Shown here: one piece after another, positions 1 to 9,501 of the stretch | Numbering within the stretch: the stretch's first letter is position 1 | Layout: each line of letters starts with the position of its first letter | Assembly: GCA_025808415.1 (NCBI GenBank) | Contig: CP075525.1 | Coordinates: 2,899,501 to 2,963,500 of the forward strand | DNA length: 64,000 nt | DNA from: Cyclobacteriaceae bacterium | Lineage (GTDB): Bacteria > Bacteroidota > Bacteroidia > Cytophagales > Cyclobacteriaceae | Reading direction: 5' to 3' | Notes under the pieces: generated by a model | The model's database searches: none | What the model was told of the DNA's origin: nothing | What the model saw: only the letters and a program-made list of their open reading frames with translations | Made by a program: the position numbers and the translations under genes

Positions 1-1459
1 TTTGCGCAGGTGTTGTGTACAAACCCCCGAGTATGTTATAACAACTGTGTATGTTATTGTTGGCATAAGTTGGTGTGGCAGCCATGCTGGTTGCATTCCT
101 TGTCCACACCCCACCATTCGCGGCCGTTGCCGCATCCTCCCTACCGGTTTCTACAAAAAGACAATTTCTCACCTCAATTGTTCCACCCACATTTGCCCTA
201 AAAAGACCGGTATTGTTGCTGTCGTTTGTACCGATACATATTTTGTAGAATGTAGAATTCTTAAACGATGTATTGCTTGCCACCTGCATGCGCAGAAATG
301 ATCGGAATGCATTGGCGAAGGTGCTGTTCTCTACACTAAGTGAACCAACAGTACCACCCCTGAAATCCAACCCATCGCCACCGGTTGCCGGAAGGATGTC
401 GTGCACGTAAGAACCTTTGATAATAATAGAACCAAACTTACCAGCAGATGCGCTGGTATTGGTACTGGCAATCAGAGTATTCTGGTAGTGACTAATTTCA
501 CAATCTTGGATAGAAAGCGTTGTGATGTCGCTACCAGCCTGGGCAATAAAAAACTGGCCTAAAACTGTAGCATCACCATCGCCACGGAAAACAATGTCTT
601 TAAATTCTACTGTTGCTACTATGGTATTGTTTGTGAATTGACCATAGATAACGGGCTTATTAAATGGCAGATAGCCGCTTAACTTAACCGACTTGGTAAG
701 TGCATATGAACCCAGGTTATATTGCCCCGGAAAGATCACAAATGAGGTGCCTGGTTCCGCCTCATCGAGTTTTGCCCTGATGTCATCTTCAGGATGGATG
801 GCCAATGCACCACCCAAATCGATAAGGGTTACAAATGCTTTAGTACCCCGTGTTTTGGTGCCATTTTTAAGAAGCACGGTGTAGCTTGTTTCACCGGTTA
901 ACCCGGTAATAGTAGCTATACCGGCTTCTTTTTCAGCAGGTGTAATGTCGCGTTGAACATTGCCCGGATTGATAATAAAATTGGTAACCTGGCTATTGGA
1001 CGTCCACCGCAAGGTAGCTTCGGTAGCGGCAATGTCACCGGGTTCAATGGGTAAATAAATATTTTCCTCAGCAGTCATCACCGTTGTGGTTATCCATTTG
1101 GAATCAGCCACACCCGGCTTGTTGCTAACACCTTTAACCCTGATGGAGTATTCTGTTTCACCTTCAAATATCTCTAACACAGGCAGGTCATCGGGTAAAA
1201 CGGTTAATGTGCGGATGATCGTGTTGAATTGAAGGTTATCTTCACTGAATTCAACAATGTAATGGTCTGCATCATCGCGCACATTCCACGTAAGTTCAAT
1301 ACTGGTAAGGTTGCGTACACGGGCCGTTAAGCCTGTGGGTGAAAACACACGGTCAACATCCAACTCTGTAACAAGTTGATCGATTTTATCTTCACAGGCC
1401 ATAAAGCCCAGGGTCAATGATCCGACCAACACACACGTGATTAAATATCTCATTTTCAT
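1..1459 (-). CDS. Pectin-locus surface lipoprotein, DUF4957/DUF5123 type (partial, runs off left edge)
   Basis: I translated this reading frame by hand: it is open from ATG 1459 to base 2 (486 codons) with no stop, so the C-terminus lies outside the window. The N-terminus is a lipoprotein signal ending in a lipobox (F-M-A-C, Cys22, or Cys20 if the second Met at 1453 is used). Two fibronectin-III-like domains follow (about residues 40-120 and 130-210). After them comes a right-handed beta-helix-like part rich in short strands and Asn (about 220 onward), which resembles the DUF4957 and DUF5123 families found in Bacteroidota pectin loci. It lies 13 bases downstream of the SusD gene and is probably co-transcribed with it. 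I infer a glycan-binding or pectate-lyase-like surface protein; no catalytic residues can be assigned. Family assignment is by pattern memory, not a search. Confidence 0.75.
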   Translation of the reverse strand, partial: MKMRYLITCVLVGSLTLGFMACEDKIDQLVTELDVDRVFSPTGLTARVRNLTSIELTWNVRDDADHYIVEFSEDNLQFNTIIRTLTVLPDDLPVLEIFEGETEYSIRVKGVSNKPGVADSKWITTTVMTAEENIYLPIEPGDIAATEATLRWTSNSQVTNFIINPGNVQRDITPAEKEAGIATITGLTGETSYTVLLKNGTKTRGTKAFVTLIDLGGALAIHPEDDIRAKLDEAEPGTSFVIFPGQYNLGSYALTKSVKLSGYLPFNKPVIYGQFTNNTIVATVEFKDIVFRGDGDATVLGQFFIAQAGSDITTLSIQDCEISHYQNTLIASTNTSASAGKFGSIIIKGSYVHDILPATGGDGLDFRGGTVGSLSVENSTFANAFRSFLRMQVASNTSFKNSTFYKICIGTNDSNNTGLFRANVGGTIEVRNCLFVETGREDAATAANGGVWTRNATSMAATPTYANNNIHSCYNILGGLYTTPAQ

Positions 1460-1472
1460 AACAATCATTCGA

Positions 1473-3281
1473 TTAATAACCATAGTCATTTACAAGTTGT
1501 CCGTTACTGGTGTTAAGGAAGTACTGCCAAATCGGCCAGAATTGCCTATGGTCGGGGTTAACTCCTTCCAGGTATAAGGAGTTGATCTTAGTATCATTCA
1601 GGTTATTCCATGCAAAGGATGAATATTCGGGAGCAGGTTGTGGCTGATTCTCGCCCCGGTTGAGCCCATAAATAATCAACGATTCATCATCGCTTGCCAG
1701 CTTGTAGTACAGTGTTGATGGAACATCGGCATACGCACCGGTACGCCCCTGCAAGGCAAACATCTTTGCTTTGGCTTCATCAAGTTTAGTTTTCAGCAAA
1801 TTCCACCGGATAAGAGCCTGCTTCCGTTCAAACTCGCCACAAAATTCATATTTATGCTCATCAACAATGGCATTGAACATAGCTTCTTTCGTAGCAAAGG
1901 CATCAACATATGCATCAACTTTTGTCGGCCAGTCGGCAGCATTGAAAGCGCGTCTTCTTATTTGTTTAAGATAGGGAGCAGCGGCTGCCGGTCCCTGCAA
2001 TTCGTTGGCTGCTTCAGCGGCCATAAGCAAAACCTCAGCATACCGCATGTACATTTTATTTACGCCATCATCGTTGGTGGATGTTACAAAACGTTTCATC
2101 CATTCATAACGATACTTGCCAAAATACCAGGTATTAAGATTGACCAGTTCCTGCCGGGCAAAACCGTTTACTGCATTTCCATACCGGTAAGGAACACAGG
2201 TTACATTTCTCCGGAGATCTTTCTCATCAAAATCATAAAAAATATGGGGAAGCGGTCCGGCAACACCACCACGGTTAGCACCGTTGGCATGGTGTTGATT
2301 ATTGGTGTTGTGACGAACCGCAAAAGTAAAGAGCATCCTTCCGCGACCATCAGAAAATGGAATTTCCCAAAGTGATTCGTTACCTGCTGCAATTACATCT
2401 TCGTTGTATTTGCGCCATAAATTCTCAAAGGATGGATCAAGCCGAACAGTACCGCTTTCGATTATGTCCTTGCATTCCTGAAGTGCAATGGCGTACATAT
2501 TGGCTACCGATAAATCAGGATCATTACTTCTTCGAATAACCCCGGGTACACCATCAGGATATAATGAGTAGCCGCTTGCCGCTAAACAAAGTCGGGCACG
2601 TAATCCTTTTACAAAAGCTTTACTTACCCGCTCGACATTTGTCGTGCCGGGGGTTTCATTGGGCCATGGTACCAATTCAGCAGCTTCACCTAAATCAGCA
2701 ATCAGTCTCTTATAAATTACATCACGATTGGTTTTAGGTAAATAGATTGTTTCACTGTTAATCGGTTCAAACCTGGCCGGCACATCGCCCCAGGCTTTCA
2801 GCAAATCGGCATAGTAAACAGCCCGTAGGGTTAGCGCTTCACCTAATAAGTGGCCGAGTTCTGTGCCTGGTCCGGTATTACCATACGTACGCAAACCCCG
2901 AATACAGATATTAGCACGCTCAATACCCATGTACATCATCGCCCATGCATTGTTGTCGGTATTCATTTGCGAATTGTTGGGCTTAGTGTTGTAAACAGCC
3001 AGGTCCGCGTTGTCGCCAGGGGTTTGGGATGTATTGTACCACTCAATATCTGTATTCATACCATACCAGGGCAAATACCTTCCACGGTATGAATTGGTTT
3101 CAGCAAATGGTATTTTAATTCCATCCACAGCACCCTTTGCCAGCCCGGGTGTGGAGAAAATAATGGATTCATCCAACGATGATTTTGTTGGTGCCTCAAG
3201 AAAGTCATCGCACGAAGTAATGGTGCAACTCAATAATATTCCGATGATATAGAGTGACTTTTTCATATTCCAATTCTTCAT
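1473..3281 (-). CDS. SusD/RagB-family outer-membrane glycan-binding lipoprotein
   Basis: This 602-residue protein begins with a lipoprotein signal (lipobox I-T-S-C, Cys24) followed by the typical CDDFLE start of mature SusD proteins. Length and layout fit the family: an N-terminal SusD-like TPR region and a C-terminal RagB/SusD domain, with the usual motif region around 'MRYAEVLLMAAEAANE' near residue 420. SusD forms a lid over its SusC partner and captures oligosaccharides at the cell surface. The SusC gene is immediately upstream, 5 bases away, so the two form one transcription unit with the downstream lipoprotein. The uronate catabolic genes across the divergent promoter point to pectin oligomers (oligogalacturonides) as ligand; that is inference from context. 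A second possible start (Met6) would also give a good lipoprotein signal. Confidence 0.93.
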   Translation of the reverse strand: MKNWNMKKSLYIIGILLSCTITSCDDFLEAPTKSSLDESIIFSTPGLAKGAVDGIKIPFAETNSYRGRYLPWYGMNTDIEWYNTSQTPGDNADLAVYNTKPNNSQMNTDNNAWAMMYMGIERANICIRGLRTYGNTGPGTELGHLLGEALTLRAVYYADLLKAWGDVPARFEPINSETIYLPKTNRDVIYKRLIADLGEAAELVPWPNETPGTTNVERVSKAFVKGLRARLCLAASGYSLYPDGVPGVIRRSNDPDLSVANMYAIALQECKDIIESGTVRLDPSFENLWRKYNEDVIAAGNESLWEIPFSDGRGRMLFTFAVRHNTNNQHHANGANRGGVAGPLPHIFYDFDEKDLRRNVTCVPYRYGNAVNGFARQELVNLNTWYFGKYRYEWMKRFVTSTNDDGVNKMYMRYAEVLLMAAEAANELQGPAAAAPYLKQIRRRAFNAADWPTKVDAYVDAFATKEAMFNAIVDEHKYEFCGEFERKQALIRWNLLKTKLDEAKAKMFALQGRTGAYADVPSTLYYKLASDDESLIIYGLNRGENQPQPAPEYSSFAWNNLNDTKINSLYLEGVNPDHRQFWPIWQYFLNTSNGQLVNDYGY

Positions 3282-3286
3282 GAAGT

Positions 3287-6200
3287 TTAAAAATTAAGAC
3301 TTAAACCAAATACCAATTGTCTGCTGCGCGGATAAGGAGAATAATCAACTCCTGGCGTGAGGGGTGTTCTTCTTCGTGTAGAAACTTCAGGGTCAAGGCC
3401 GGAATACTTTGTGAGCAGGAAAACATTGTACCCGGTGGCATAAAAACGAAGGTTGGTCAACTTCAATTTGGTGATTACCGAACTTGGAACGGTGTAACCA
3501 AGTGTTAAGGTATTCAATCGAAGAAATGAACCATCTTCAACTGCCCAGTCGCTGAACACGTAGCGTTGCATGTAAGGCGACCACATGGTGGTGTTGGCAT
3601 TAAGTGCTGCCAGCGCAGCCGGATCGGTTACCAGCGCACCAGTAGCAGGGTCAAGGTTGGTCCAACGGCTTCCACTACCCATTGTGGTGAGCAGGTTTCG
3701 GTATTGTCCGTTAGGGGTTACTGTTGCCGAAGTGAATTCAATTTTATTTGCATTGTATATATCATTACCATAGCTCCAGTTAAAGGCAGCCATTAAATCA
3801 AAACCATAAGCATAAGCGTTGATAATAAAACCTCCGGTGTGTTTTGGGTTTGCATCGCCAATAATGGTGAGATCGTTTTGATTAACAATGCCGTCAGGTT
3901 CACCGTTAGGTCCACTCAAGTCTTTTAACTTCATCATGCCGGGGCGCAGGGTACCCACCACGTTCGAGCTATTGACCACACCTTCTTTAAGGGTATAGTT
4001 TCCGCTAACCGGATCGTAGTTGAAATCATCTACCTCATACCGACCTCCACTGCGGTAGCCATACATCTTTCCAATAGGTCCACCAACATAAACAAAAAAG
4101 TCTTGAGTAATTGCCGTTGACGCCCACCCTGTATTTTCAGGGAAGTCATTCATCATACCAAGCGACTTGATTTTATTTCGATTGAAACTGATGTTGAACG
4201 AGAAATTCAAACCATAATTTGCTTTATCAATAGCGATATAGTTTACTGATGTTTCCAGGCCCTTGTTCTCTGTACTGCCCATGTTTCGATATTGGAAATC
4301 ATACCCCGAACCCGGCACCGGGAAGCGGATCAGCAAATCATTTGTTGTATTAAGGTACGCTTCAACCGTTCCATTAACACGACCTTTCAGGATGCCGAAA
4401 TCCAAACCAACATTGCGGGTAATGGTTGTTTCCCATTTCAGGTTAGGGTTTGCCATTATTTTTGAAGGCGCCCAAAAACTATTCACACCGTTTATCCAGG
4501 CCAGGGGGGCACCGGCACCTGATTCAAATGTTTGAATGGTTTGTCCGACAGGAATATTATTGTTACCCGCTTCACCATAGCTGGCGCGTAGTTTCAGGCT
4601 GTTTAGCCATCCGGCAGCATTTGTCATGAAAGATTCTTCCGATACTTTCCAGGCAGCCGCAACGGATGGAAAATATCCCCAACGGTTGTCGCCCAAGAAT
4701 TTACTGGATCCGTCAGCTCGATAGGTGGCCGACAATAAATACTTACCCATCAGGTCATAATTCAACCGCCCGAAAAAGGATAGCAGTTTATCATCCGGCA
4801 AATAGTTGCTGGCAACTGATTGCGGAACACCTTGCGAATTTAATTTGAACGCTGTCTTTGCGTCAAAGAATTTCGGGAATCCCTGAATGGCTGTTGCAAT
4901 TTCAGATGTTTCAAAAAATATCAACTCCTGACCAACCAATAGATTAAGCTTGTGATTTGAATTACTTACTAAGTGTTTGAAGTCGTAATTGAATGTATTG
5001 GCATTACGAAGCCTAAGGTCTCGTTGATTGCGGTTAACAACTGCCGGAAATCCCTGGTAGGCTGCCTGCACGTTATTATTTGAGTAATAGGTTGACCGGC
5101 CATAAAAACGATTATCAAAATACGTTAGGTTATCCATACCCAACTCAGTTCTAAATTGCAGGTTGTCAATTATCTTCCAATCAAAACTCCCCACCATGTT
5201 AAAGTTTCGCCTTTGTTGCTCACGGTCGTTATCGGCAGTGGCCACAAATGGGTTAACCAGGTAACCGGCAACCTGTTCATCTGTATCATCCGTGGTTAAG
5301 CCAGGCAATGGAATAGGAGAATAACCAACGCTGTGACGCAAACGGGCATCTGCTGATGCAGAAGCTTCACGTTGTTCGTTAACCCCGCCACCAAAAATTT
5401 CAGTATCGGAGTAGCGGACTGTAAACCCTAAATTGACTTTATTGCTTGCCTTATTTTTAAGCGATAACGTAACGTTGTTACGGGTAAAATTTGAACCTAT
5501 CATAATTGCCCTGTCATCAAAGCGGGCATAATTGAATGAATAATTGAATTTATCTGAACCACCACGAACACTCAAATCGTTGCTGAACACTCTACCCGTG
5601 CGTCCATAAATCTGTCGCTGCCAGTCATTACCCTGTAAGCCTGTGTACAAGTCCCTATCTTGCCACGATCCAAAAAATCGCTCATAAGATTGAATATCGT
5701 TTCTTAACAGTGCATACTCATATTGCCAGTTAACAAAGTCTTCGGGATTTAACACATCCAGTGTATTGGCAATTCGTTTAACACCAAAAAAACTATTGTA
5801 ACTAACAGCCACCTTGCCGTCTGTTCCGCCCTTTGTTGTAATAATTACCACACCATTTGCACCCCGTGAACCAAAAATGGCCGTAGACGAAGCATCTTTT
5901 AAAACATCAATTGATTTAATATCGGATGGTGAAATATCATTGATACTGTTTACCGGAAAACCATCGACAATAAATAAAGGTGTGGCATCCTGGGTGAGAG
6001 ACCCCCCGCCCCTGATGCGGATTCTTATATCGGCATCAGGCGATCCTTCGGTGGAGGTTACCTGAACACCAGCCAACCGCCCGGTTAAAGTTTCAGTTAC
6101 CGTTGCTACCGGCATTTTCTTTAAATCATCACCAATTACTGAAACTACTGATCCCGTGAGATCAGACTTTTTTGCAGTGCCATAACCAATTACAACCACT

Positions 6201-6526
6201 TCCTCAAGCTGGGAAATATCTGAAACCATGTTCACATTGATAACCGTCTGTGTCCCTACAGGAACTTCAGTTGGTTTCATGCCAATAAAGGTGAACACGA
6301 GGATGGCATCTGAGGAAACGGAAAGCACGAATTTACCGTCACTATCAGTAACTGTTCCGTTACTTGTTCCTTTCTCGGTAACGGTAACTCCTGGAAGCAC
6401 CTCCCCATCGGTCTTCACCACTCCGGAAACAGACCGTGTCTGACCGTAAAGGGCGGTTACACTGATCAGAATAGCCAGTGTTACTGCGATGGGCATTCGA
6501 ATAAACAATCGTAGAGCTCTATTCAT
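3287..6526 (-). CDS. SusC/RagA-family TonB-dependent outer-membrane transporter
   Basis: This 1079-residue transporter has a signal peptide (about 1-28) and a carboxypeptidase-regulatory-like domain (about 32-115). The SusC-specific 'EEVVVIGYGTAKKSDLTGSV' plug start follows, then the plug domain with 'DIRIRIRGGGSL', 'PLFIVDGFPV' and 'GSRGANGVVIITTKGG'. The rest is a long beta-barrel ending in Phe, as expected for BAM-dependent barrels. SusC proteins import oligosaccharides using TonB energy, together with the SusD encoded just downstream. It is the first gene of a minus-strand unit, and its promoter region carries a LacI-type operator. Divergent kdu/uxa genes suggest unsaturated or saturated oligogalacturonides as cargo. 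Length is normal for the family and the ORF is intact. Confidence 0.95.
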   Translation of the reverse strand: MNRALRLFIRMPIAVTLAILISVTALYGQTRSVSGVVKTDGEVLPGVTVTEKGTSNGTVTDSDGKFVLSVSSDAILVFTFIGMKPTEVPVGTQTVINVNMVSDISQLEEVVVIGYGTAKKSDLTGSVVSVIGDDLKKMPVATVTETLTGRLAGVQVTSTEGSPDADIRIRIRGGGSLTQDATPLFIVDGFPVNSINDISPSDIKSIDVLKDASSTAIFGSRGANGVVIITTKGGTDGKVAVSYNSFFGVKRIANTLDVLNPEDFVNWQYEYALLRNDIQSYERFFGSWQDRDLYTGLQGNDWQRQIYGRTGRVFSNDLSVRGGSDKFNYSFNYARFDDRAIMIGSNFTRNNVTLSLKNKASNKVNLGFTVRYSDTEIFGGGVNEQREASASADARLRHSVGYSPIPLPGLTTDDTDEQVAGYLVNPFVATADNDREQQRRNFNMVGSFDWKIIDNLQFRTELGMDNLTYFDNRFYGRSTYYSNNNVQAAYQGFPAVVNRNQRDLRLRNANTFNYDFKHLVSNSNHKLNLLVGQELIFFETSEIATAIQGFPKFFDAKTAFKLNSQGVPQSVASNYLPDDKLLSFFGRLNYDLMGKYLLSATYRADGSSKFLGDNRWGYFPSVAAAWKVSEESFMTNAAGWLNSLKLRASYGEAGNNNIPVGQTIQTFESGAGAPLAWINGVNSFWAPSKIMANPNLKWETTITRNVGLDFGILKGRVNGTVEAYLNTTNDLLIRFPVPGSGYDFQYRNMGSTENKGLETSVNYIAIDKANYGLNFSFNISFNRNKIKSLGMMNDFPENTGWASTAITQDFFVYVGGPIGKMYGYRSGGRYEVDDFNYDPVSGNYTLKEGVVNSSNVVGTLRPGMMKLKDLSGPNGEPDGIVNQNDLTIIGDANPKHTGGFIINAYAYGFDLMAAFNWSYGNDIYNANKIEFTSATVTPNGQYRNLLTTMGSGSRWTNLDPATGALVTDPAALAALNANTTMWSPYMQRYVFSDWAVEDGSFLRLNTLTLGYTVPSSVITKLKLTNLRFYATGYNVFLLTKYSGLDPEVSTRRRTPLTPGVDYSPYPRSRQLVFGLSLNF

Positions 6527-6620
6527 ATAAATTAAGGAATTAAGATTTAGTCGTTACCTTGAATTGCTTCCTCTTTTTCATTTTTCCTAGTTGTCTTTCA
6601 AACGTTATATAGCAATTTTT

Positions 6621-6638
6621 TGCGCAATCGATTGCATA
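6621..6638. promoter_or_regulatory. LacI-family operator O1 (susC side)
   Basis: The sequence TGCGCAATCGATTGCATA is a near-perfect palindrome around a central CG. Its core GCAATCGATTGC (6624-6635) is exactly self-complementary. The central CG with flanking A/T-C/G halves is the usual layout of LacI-family sites. It overlaps the putative -7 box of the susC promoter, so binding would repress susC. A closely matching 18-mer lies at 6799-6816. The likely ligand protein is the LacI regulator encoded at 8460. Confidence 0.75.
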
Positions 6639-6665
6639 TTAAAAAGTGTTTGTATATTTACCAAA
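6634..6665 (-). promoter_or_regulatory. Putative promoter of the SusC-SusD-lipoprotein unit
   Basis: Read on the minus strand, TTTG (6665-6662) is separated by exactly 20 bases from TAATATGC (6641-6634). This matches the Bacteroidota -33 box, while the -7 box is only a partial match to TAnnTTTG. Operator O1 covers the -7 element. The predicted start of transcription is about 6628, leaving a leader of about 100 bases before the SusC start codon. Confidence 0.4.
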
Positions 6666-6729
6666 TGAAATTTTAGTTTTTTGATATAAAGTTCAATATT
6701 TAATCATTTTAAGCATTTTCTATGCATAT

Positions 6730-6737
6730 TAGTTTTG
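6730..6737 (+). promoter_or_regulatory. Putative -7 box for kduI operon
   Basis: TAGTTTTG matches the Bacteroidota -7 consensus TAnnTTTG exactly. No clean TTTG lies at the right distance upstream. Transcription would start about 6744, placing operator O2 (6799-6816) in the leader, where a bound repressor would act as a roadblock. Another promoter nearer the operator cannot be excluded. Confidence 0.3.
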
Positions 6738-6798
6738 TCATTCTGTCAAAAGAAGTACTGGAAACGAGTTGGTCATATAGGGTCAAATACAATAATAT

Positions 6799-6816
6799 TG
6801 CGCAAACGATTACACA
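6799..6816. promoter_or_regulatory. LacI-family operator O2 (kduI side)
   Basis: TGCGCAAACGATTACACA matches O1 (6621-6638) at 15 of 18 positions, including the first seven bases and the central CG. It ends 10 bases before the kduI start codon, so it is well placed to block the catabolic operon. O1 and O2 centres are 178 bp apart. Confidence 0.7.
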
Positions 6817-6826
6817 ATAAACCTTT

Positions 6827-7669
6827 ATGAGTAACCTCTGTGCAATACGTCATCCAATTCATGCTTCCCAAAGCAGACTCTTCACTGCTGAAGAGTTGCG
6901 CAAAAACTATCTGGTCGAAAATGTTTTTACCAGCGGACAAGTAAACCTGGTTTATACCTTGTATGACCGATTTATAGTAGGCGGGGCTCAACCTACTTCA
7001 AACGGCCTTTCACTTAATCCACCCGAAATCCTAAAAGCAGATTTCTTTCTTCAACGAAGGGAGCTTGGCGTTATAAATATTGGGGATACAGGAGTAATTG
7101 AAGTTGATGGCCAACCTTTTGAAATCGGCAACAAAGAGGCATTGTACATTGGAAGAGGATCCAGGGACGTACTCTTTAAACAAGGCCCATCGGGAAGTCA
7201 GCCACTTTTTTATTTTAACTCCGCTCCTGCCCACCATGCCTTTCCCTCAAAAAAAGTATCATTGGATCAGGCTGAAACGGTAGAACTTGGATCGCCTGAA
7301 AACTCCAATCACCGTACTATTAGAAAGCTTTTGATTGCGGGTGTCATTGAAACCTGTCAATTACAAATGGGCCTTACCGAATTAAAACCCGGCAGCGTAT
7401 GGAATACGATGCCCGCCCATACCCACGACAGAAGAATGGAGGTATACCTCTATTTTAATGTTCCCACTGGCCAGACGGTTTGCCACTTTATGGGTGAACC
7501 ACTGGAAACCCGGCATATTTGGGTGCAAAACCAACAGGCTGTTATCTCCCCACCGTGGTCAATTCACGCAGGGGCAGGTACAAGCAACTACTCATTTATA
7601 TGGGGAATGGCTGGAGAAAACCTTGATTATAGCGATATGGATATTGTGCAACCTGCTAACTTACGTTAA
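6827..7669 (+). CDS. kduI: 5-dehydro-4-deoxy-D-glucuronate isomerase (KduI)
   Basis: KduI converts 5-keto-4-deoxyuronate (DKI), released from unsaturated galacturonate, to 3-deoxy-D-glycero-2,5-hexodiulosonate (DKII) in the cytoplasm. The 280-residue length is standard. The cupin metal site is visible: His198, His200 and Glu205 in 'PAHTHDRRMEVYLYF', and His247 in 'WSIHAG'. These correspond to the known His-His-Glu-His zinc ligands of the family. The start ATG sits just after operator O2, and the gene opens an operon in which its stop overlaps the next start by one base. It supplies the substrate for KduD. Confidence 0.95.
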   Translation: MSNLCAIRHPIHASQSRLFTAEELRKNYLVENVFTSGQVNLVYTLYDRFIVGGAQPTSNGLSLNPPEILKADFFLQRRELGVINIGDTGVIEVDGQPFEIGNKEALYIGRGSRDVLFKQGPSGSQPLFYFNSAPAHHAFPSKKVSLDQAETVELGSPENSNHRTIRKLLIAGVIETCQLQMGLTELKPGSVWNTMPAHTHDRRMEVYLYFNVPTGQTVCHFMGEPLETRHIWVQNQQAVISPPWSIHAGAGTSNYSFIWGMAGENLDYSDMDIVQPANLR

Positions 7670-8463
7670 TGAAGTCATCTGAATTGTTTGATCTGAGTGG
7701 TAAAAGAGCGCTTATAACAGGCGGAACTCATGGACTAGGCATGGCTATGGCCCGTGCGCTTGGATCAGCAGGCACCACACTTATCATTAATGGGCATACA
7801 CCTGAAAAACTTGATTATGCAATCAATGTTTACAGACAAGAAGGTTACACTGCCCATGGCTATTTATTTGATGTAACCAATGAAACAACTGTTATAGAAT
7901 CGATCCGGAAAATAGAAAAAGAGATTGGCCCGATTGATATACTGATCAACAATGCCGGTATTATTAAACGTGTGCCCATGCTCGACATGCCGGTGGAAGA
8001 TTTCCGTAAAGTAATTGATGTCGATCTTATTGGCCCCTTCATTGTTTCAAAACACGTGGGGAAATTTATGACCCAGCGCATGGCCGGCAAGATCATTAAC
8101 ATTTGTTCGATGATGAGTGAATTGGGAAGGAATACTGTTTCTGCTTATGCCGCTGCGAAAGGCGGATTGAAAATGCTCACCAAAAACATGGCTACTGAAC
8201 TCGCCCGGTTTAACATTCAGGTAAATGGAATTGGACCGGGGTACTTTGCTACGGAGCAAACTGCCCCGATCCGCGAAGCAGGCCATCCATTTAACAACTT
8301 TATTATTAATAGAACACCTGCAGGGCGATGGGGTAACCCGGATGACCTGGCAGGAACAACAATATTCCTCGCCTCACCGGCCAGCAACTTCGTTAACGGT
8401 CAAATAATTTATGTTGATGGAGGTATCTTAGCAACAATTGGTAAACCCGCCAATGAATTATGA
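7669..8463 (+). CDS. kduD: 2-dehydro-3-deoxy-D-gluconate 5-dehydrogenase (KduD), SDR family
   Basis: KduD reduces DKII to 2-keto-3-deoxygluconate (KDG) with a nicotinamide cofactor, the step after KduI. The 264-residue protein is a classical short-chain dehydrogenase. The cofactor motif T-G-G-T-H-G-L-G is at residues 17-24, 'NNAG' lies near residue 100, and a Ser precedes the Tyr160-x3-Lys164 catalytic pair. The start overlaps the kduI stop by one base (taATG), and the 3' end overlaps the lacI start by four bases (ATGA), so translation of the three genes is probably coupled. SDR proteins are easily misassigned, but the position after kduI makes this call firm. Confidence 0.93.
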   Translation: MKSSELFDLSGKRALITGGTHGLGMAMARALGSAGTTLIINGHTPEKLDYAINVYRQEGYTAHGYLFDVTNETTVIESIRKIEKEIGPIDILINNAGIIKRVPMLDMPVEDFRKVIDVDLIGPFIVSKHVGKFMTQRMAGKIINICSMMSELGRNTVSAYAAAKGGLKMLTKNMATELARFNIQVNGIGPGYFATEQTAPIREAGHPFNNFIINRTPAGRWGNPDDLAGTTIFLASPASNFVNGQIIYVDGGILATIGKPANEL

Positions 8464-9485
8464 AACGAGAACGTGCCACCATACATGATATTGCCAAAAA
8501 ACTGGACATAACCGCTTCAACGGTTTCGCGTGCCTTGAAAGATCACCCACGCATTAGTGAGGCCACTAAAAAAGCGGTATTAAAGGCAGCACAAACTTTA
8601 AACTATCAACCCAATCACATCGCAGCAGCCTTACGCAACGGTCGCAGTAAGATTATCGGCATCATTGTGCCTACGGCCGACAGGAGTTTCTTTTCATCGG
8701 TTGTACGCGGAATCGAAGAGATTGCCAATGCATCGAAATACAATGTGATGATCTGTCAATCGTATGACAACTACGAAAAAGAAGTTGCTACTGTAGAAGC
8801 CCTGATCAATGCACGGGTTGATGGAATTGTAGCTTCCTTTGCAAAAGGCACTGAAAACTTTGACCATTTTTTAAAAATCAAAGATAAAGGTATACCACTT
8901 ATTCTCTTCGACCGTTCAAATGAGGACCTGGAGGTGAGCAACGTAATCCTCGATGATTACCAAGGTGCCTATAAAGCAGTAACTCATCTTATCAAACAAG
9001 GTTGCAAACGGATTGCGCACTTCACCGGAATAAAAAAAATCAGTATTTACCGTGAGCGGTATCGTGGATATCGCGAAGCCCTTCAGGATAACGGATTACC
9101 TTTCGATGAATCGCTGGTGATCGGCAGTAACATGCAACTGGAAGATGGCATAGAAAGCATGAAAAAACTTTTATCGCTACCTTCACCACCCGATGCCGTA
9201 TTTTCGGCCAGCGATTATAGCGCCATGGGCGCCATGCAGGTTTTAAAGGAAAGAAAATTACGGATCCCTGAAGATGTCGCACTGGTTGGCTTTGGCAACG
9301 AACCCTTTACCTGGTTTTCTGAACCGCAGCTCACTACGGTTGATCAACGTAGTAAAGAAATGGGCAATGCCGCAGCAGAAATCTTCTTTGAACAAATCGG
9401 ACATGGTAAGAAACCATTTGTACCGAAGAAAACAGTATTGAAACCGGAATTGATTATCCGTAAATCATCATTGAAAAAAGGTTAA
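8460..9485 (+). CDS. LacI-family transcriptional regulator of the uronate/pectin locus
   Basis: This 341-residue regulator has an N-terminal LacI helix-turn-helix ('TIHDIAKKLDITASTVSRAL', residues 7-26), a hinge helix region near 'NHIAAALRNGRS', and a periplasmic-binding-protein-like ligand domain to the end. It lies inside the operon, overlapping kduD by four bases. Two LacI-type palindromes in the susC-kduI control region (6621 and 6799) are its most likely targets, implying negative autoregulation and shared control of transport and catabolism. The effector is probably a pathway intermediate such as KDG or a keto-deoxyuronate; that is inference. The role is comparable to KdgR-type regulators, but the name is not assigned here. 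Confidence 0.92.
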   Translation: MKRERATIHDIAKKLDITASTVSRALKDHPRISEATKKAVLKAAQTLNYQPNHIAAALRNGRSKIIGIIVPTADRSFFSSVVRGIEEIANASKYNVMICQSYDNYEKEVATVEALINARVDGIVASFAKGTENFDHFLKIKDKGIPLILFDRSNEDLEVSNVILDDYQGAYKAVTHLIKQGCKRIAHFTGIKKISIYRERYRGYREALQDNGLPFDESLVIGSNMQLEDGIESMKKLLSLPSPPDAVFSASDYSAMGAMQVLKERKLRIPEDVALVGFGNEPFTWFSEPQLTTVDQRSKEMGNAAAEIFFEQIGHGKKPFVPKKTVLKPELIIRKSSLKKG

Positions 9486-9501
9486 TCTCACAAAAAGCCC
9501 T

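Noticed and set aside
1771..2539. Open frames on the plus strand across the SusD gene
   Set aside because: They are antisense shadows of an intact SusD gene with low-complexity, signal-free products.
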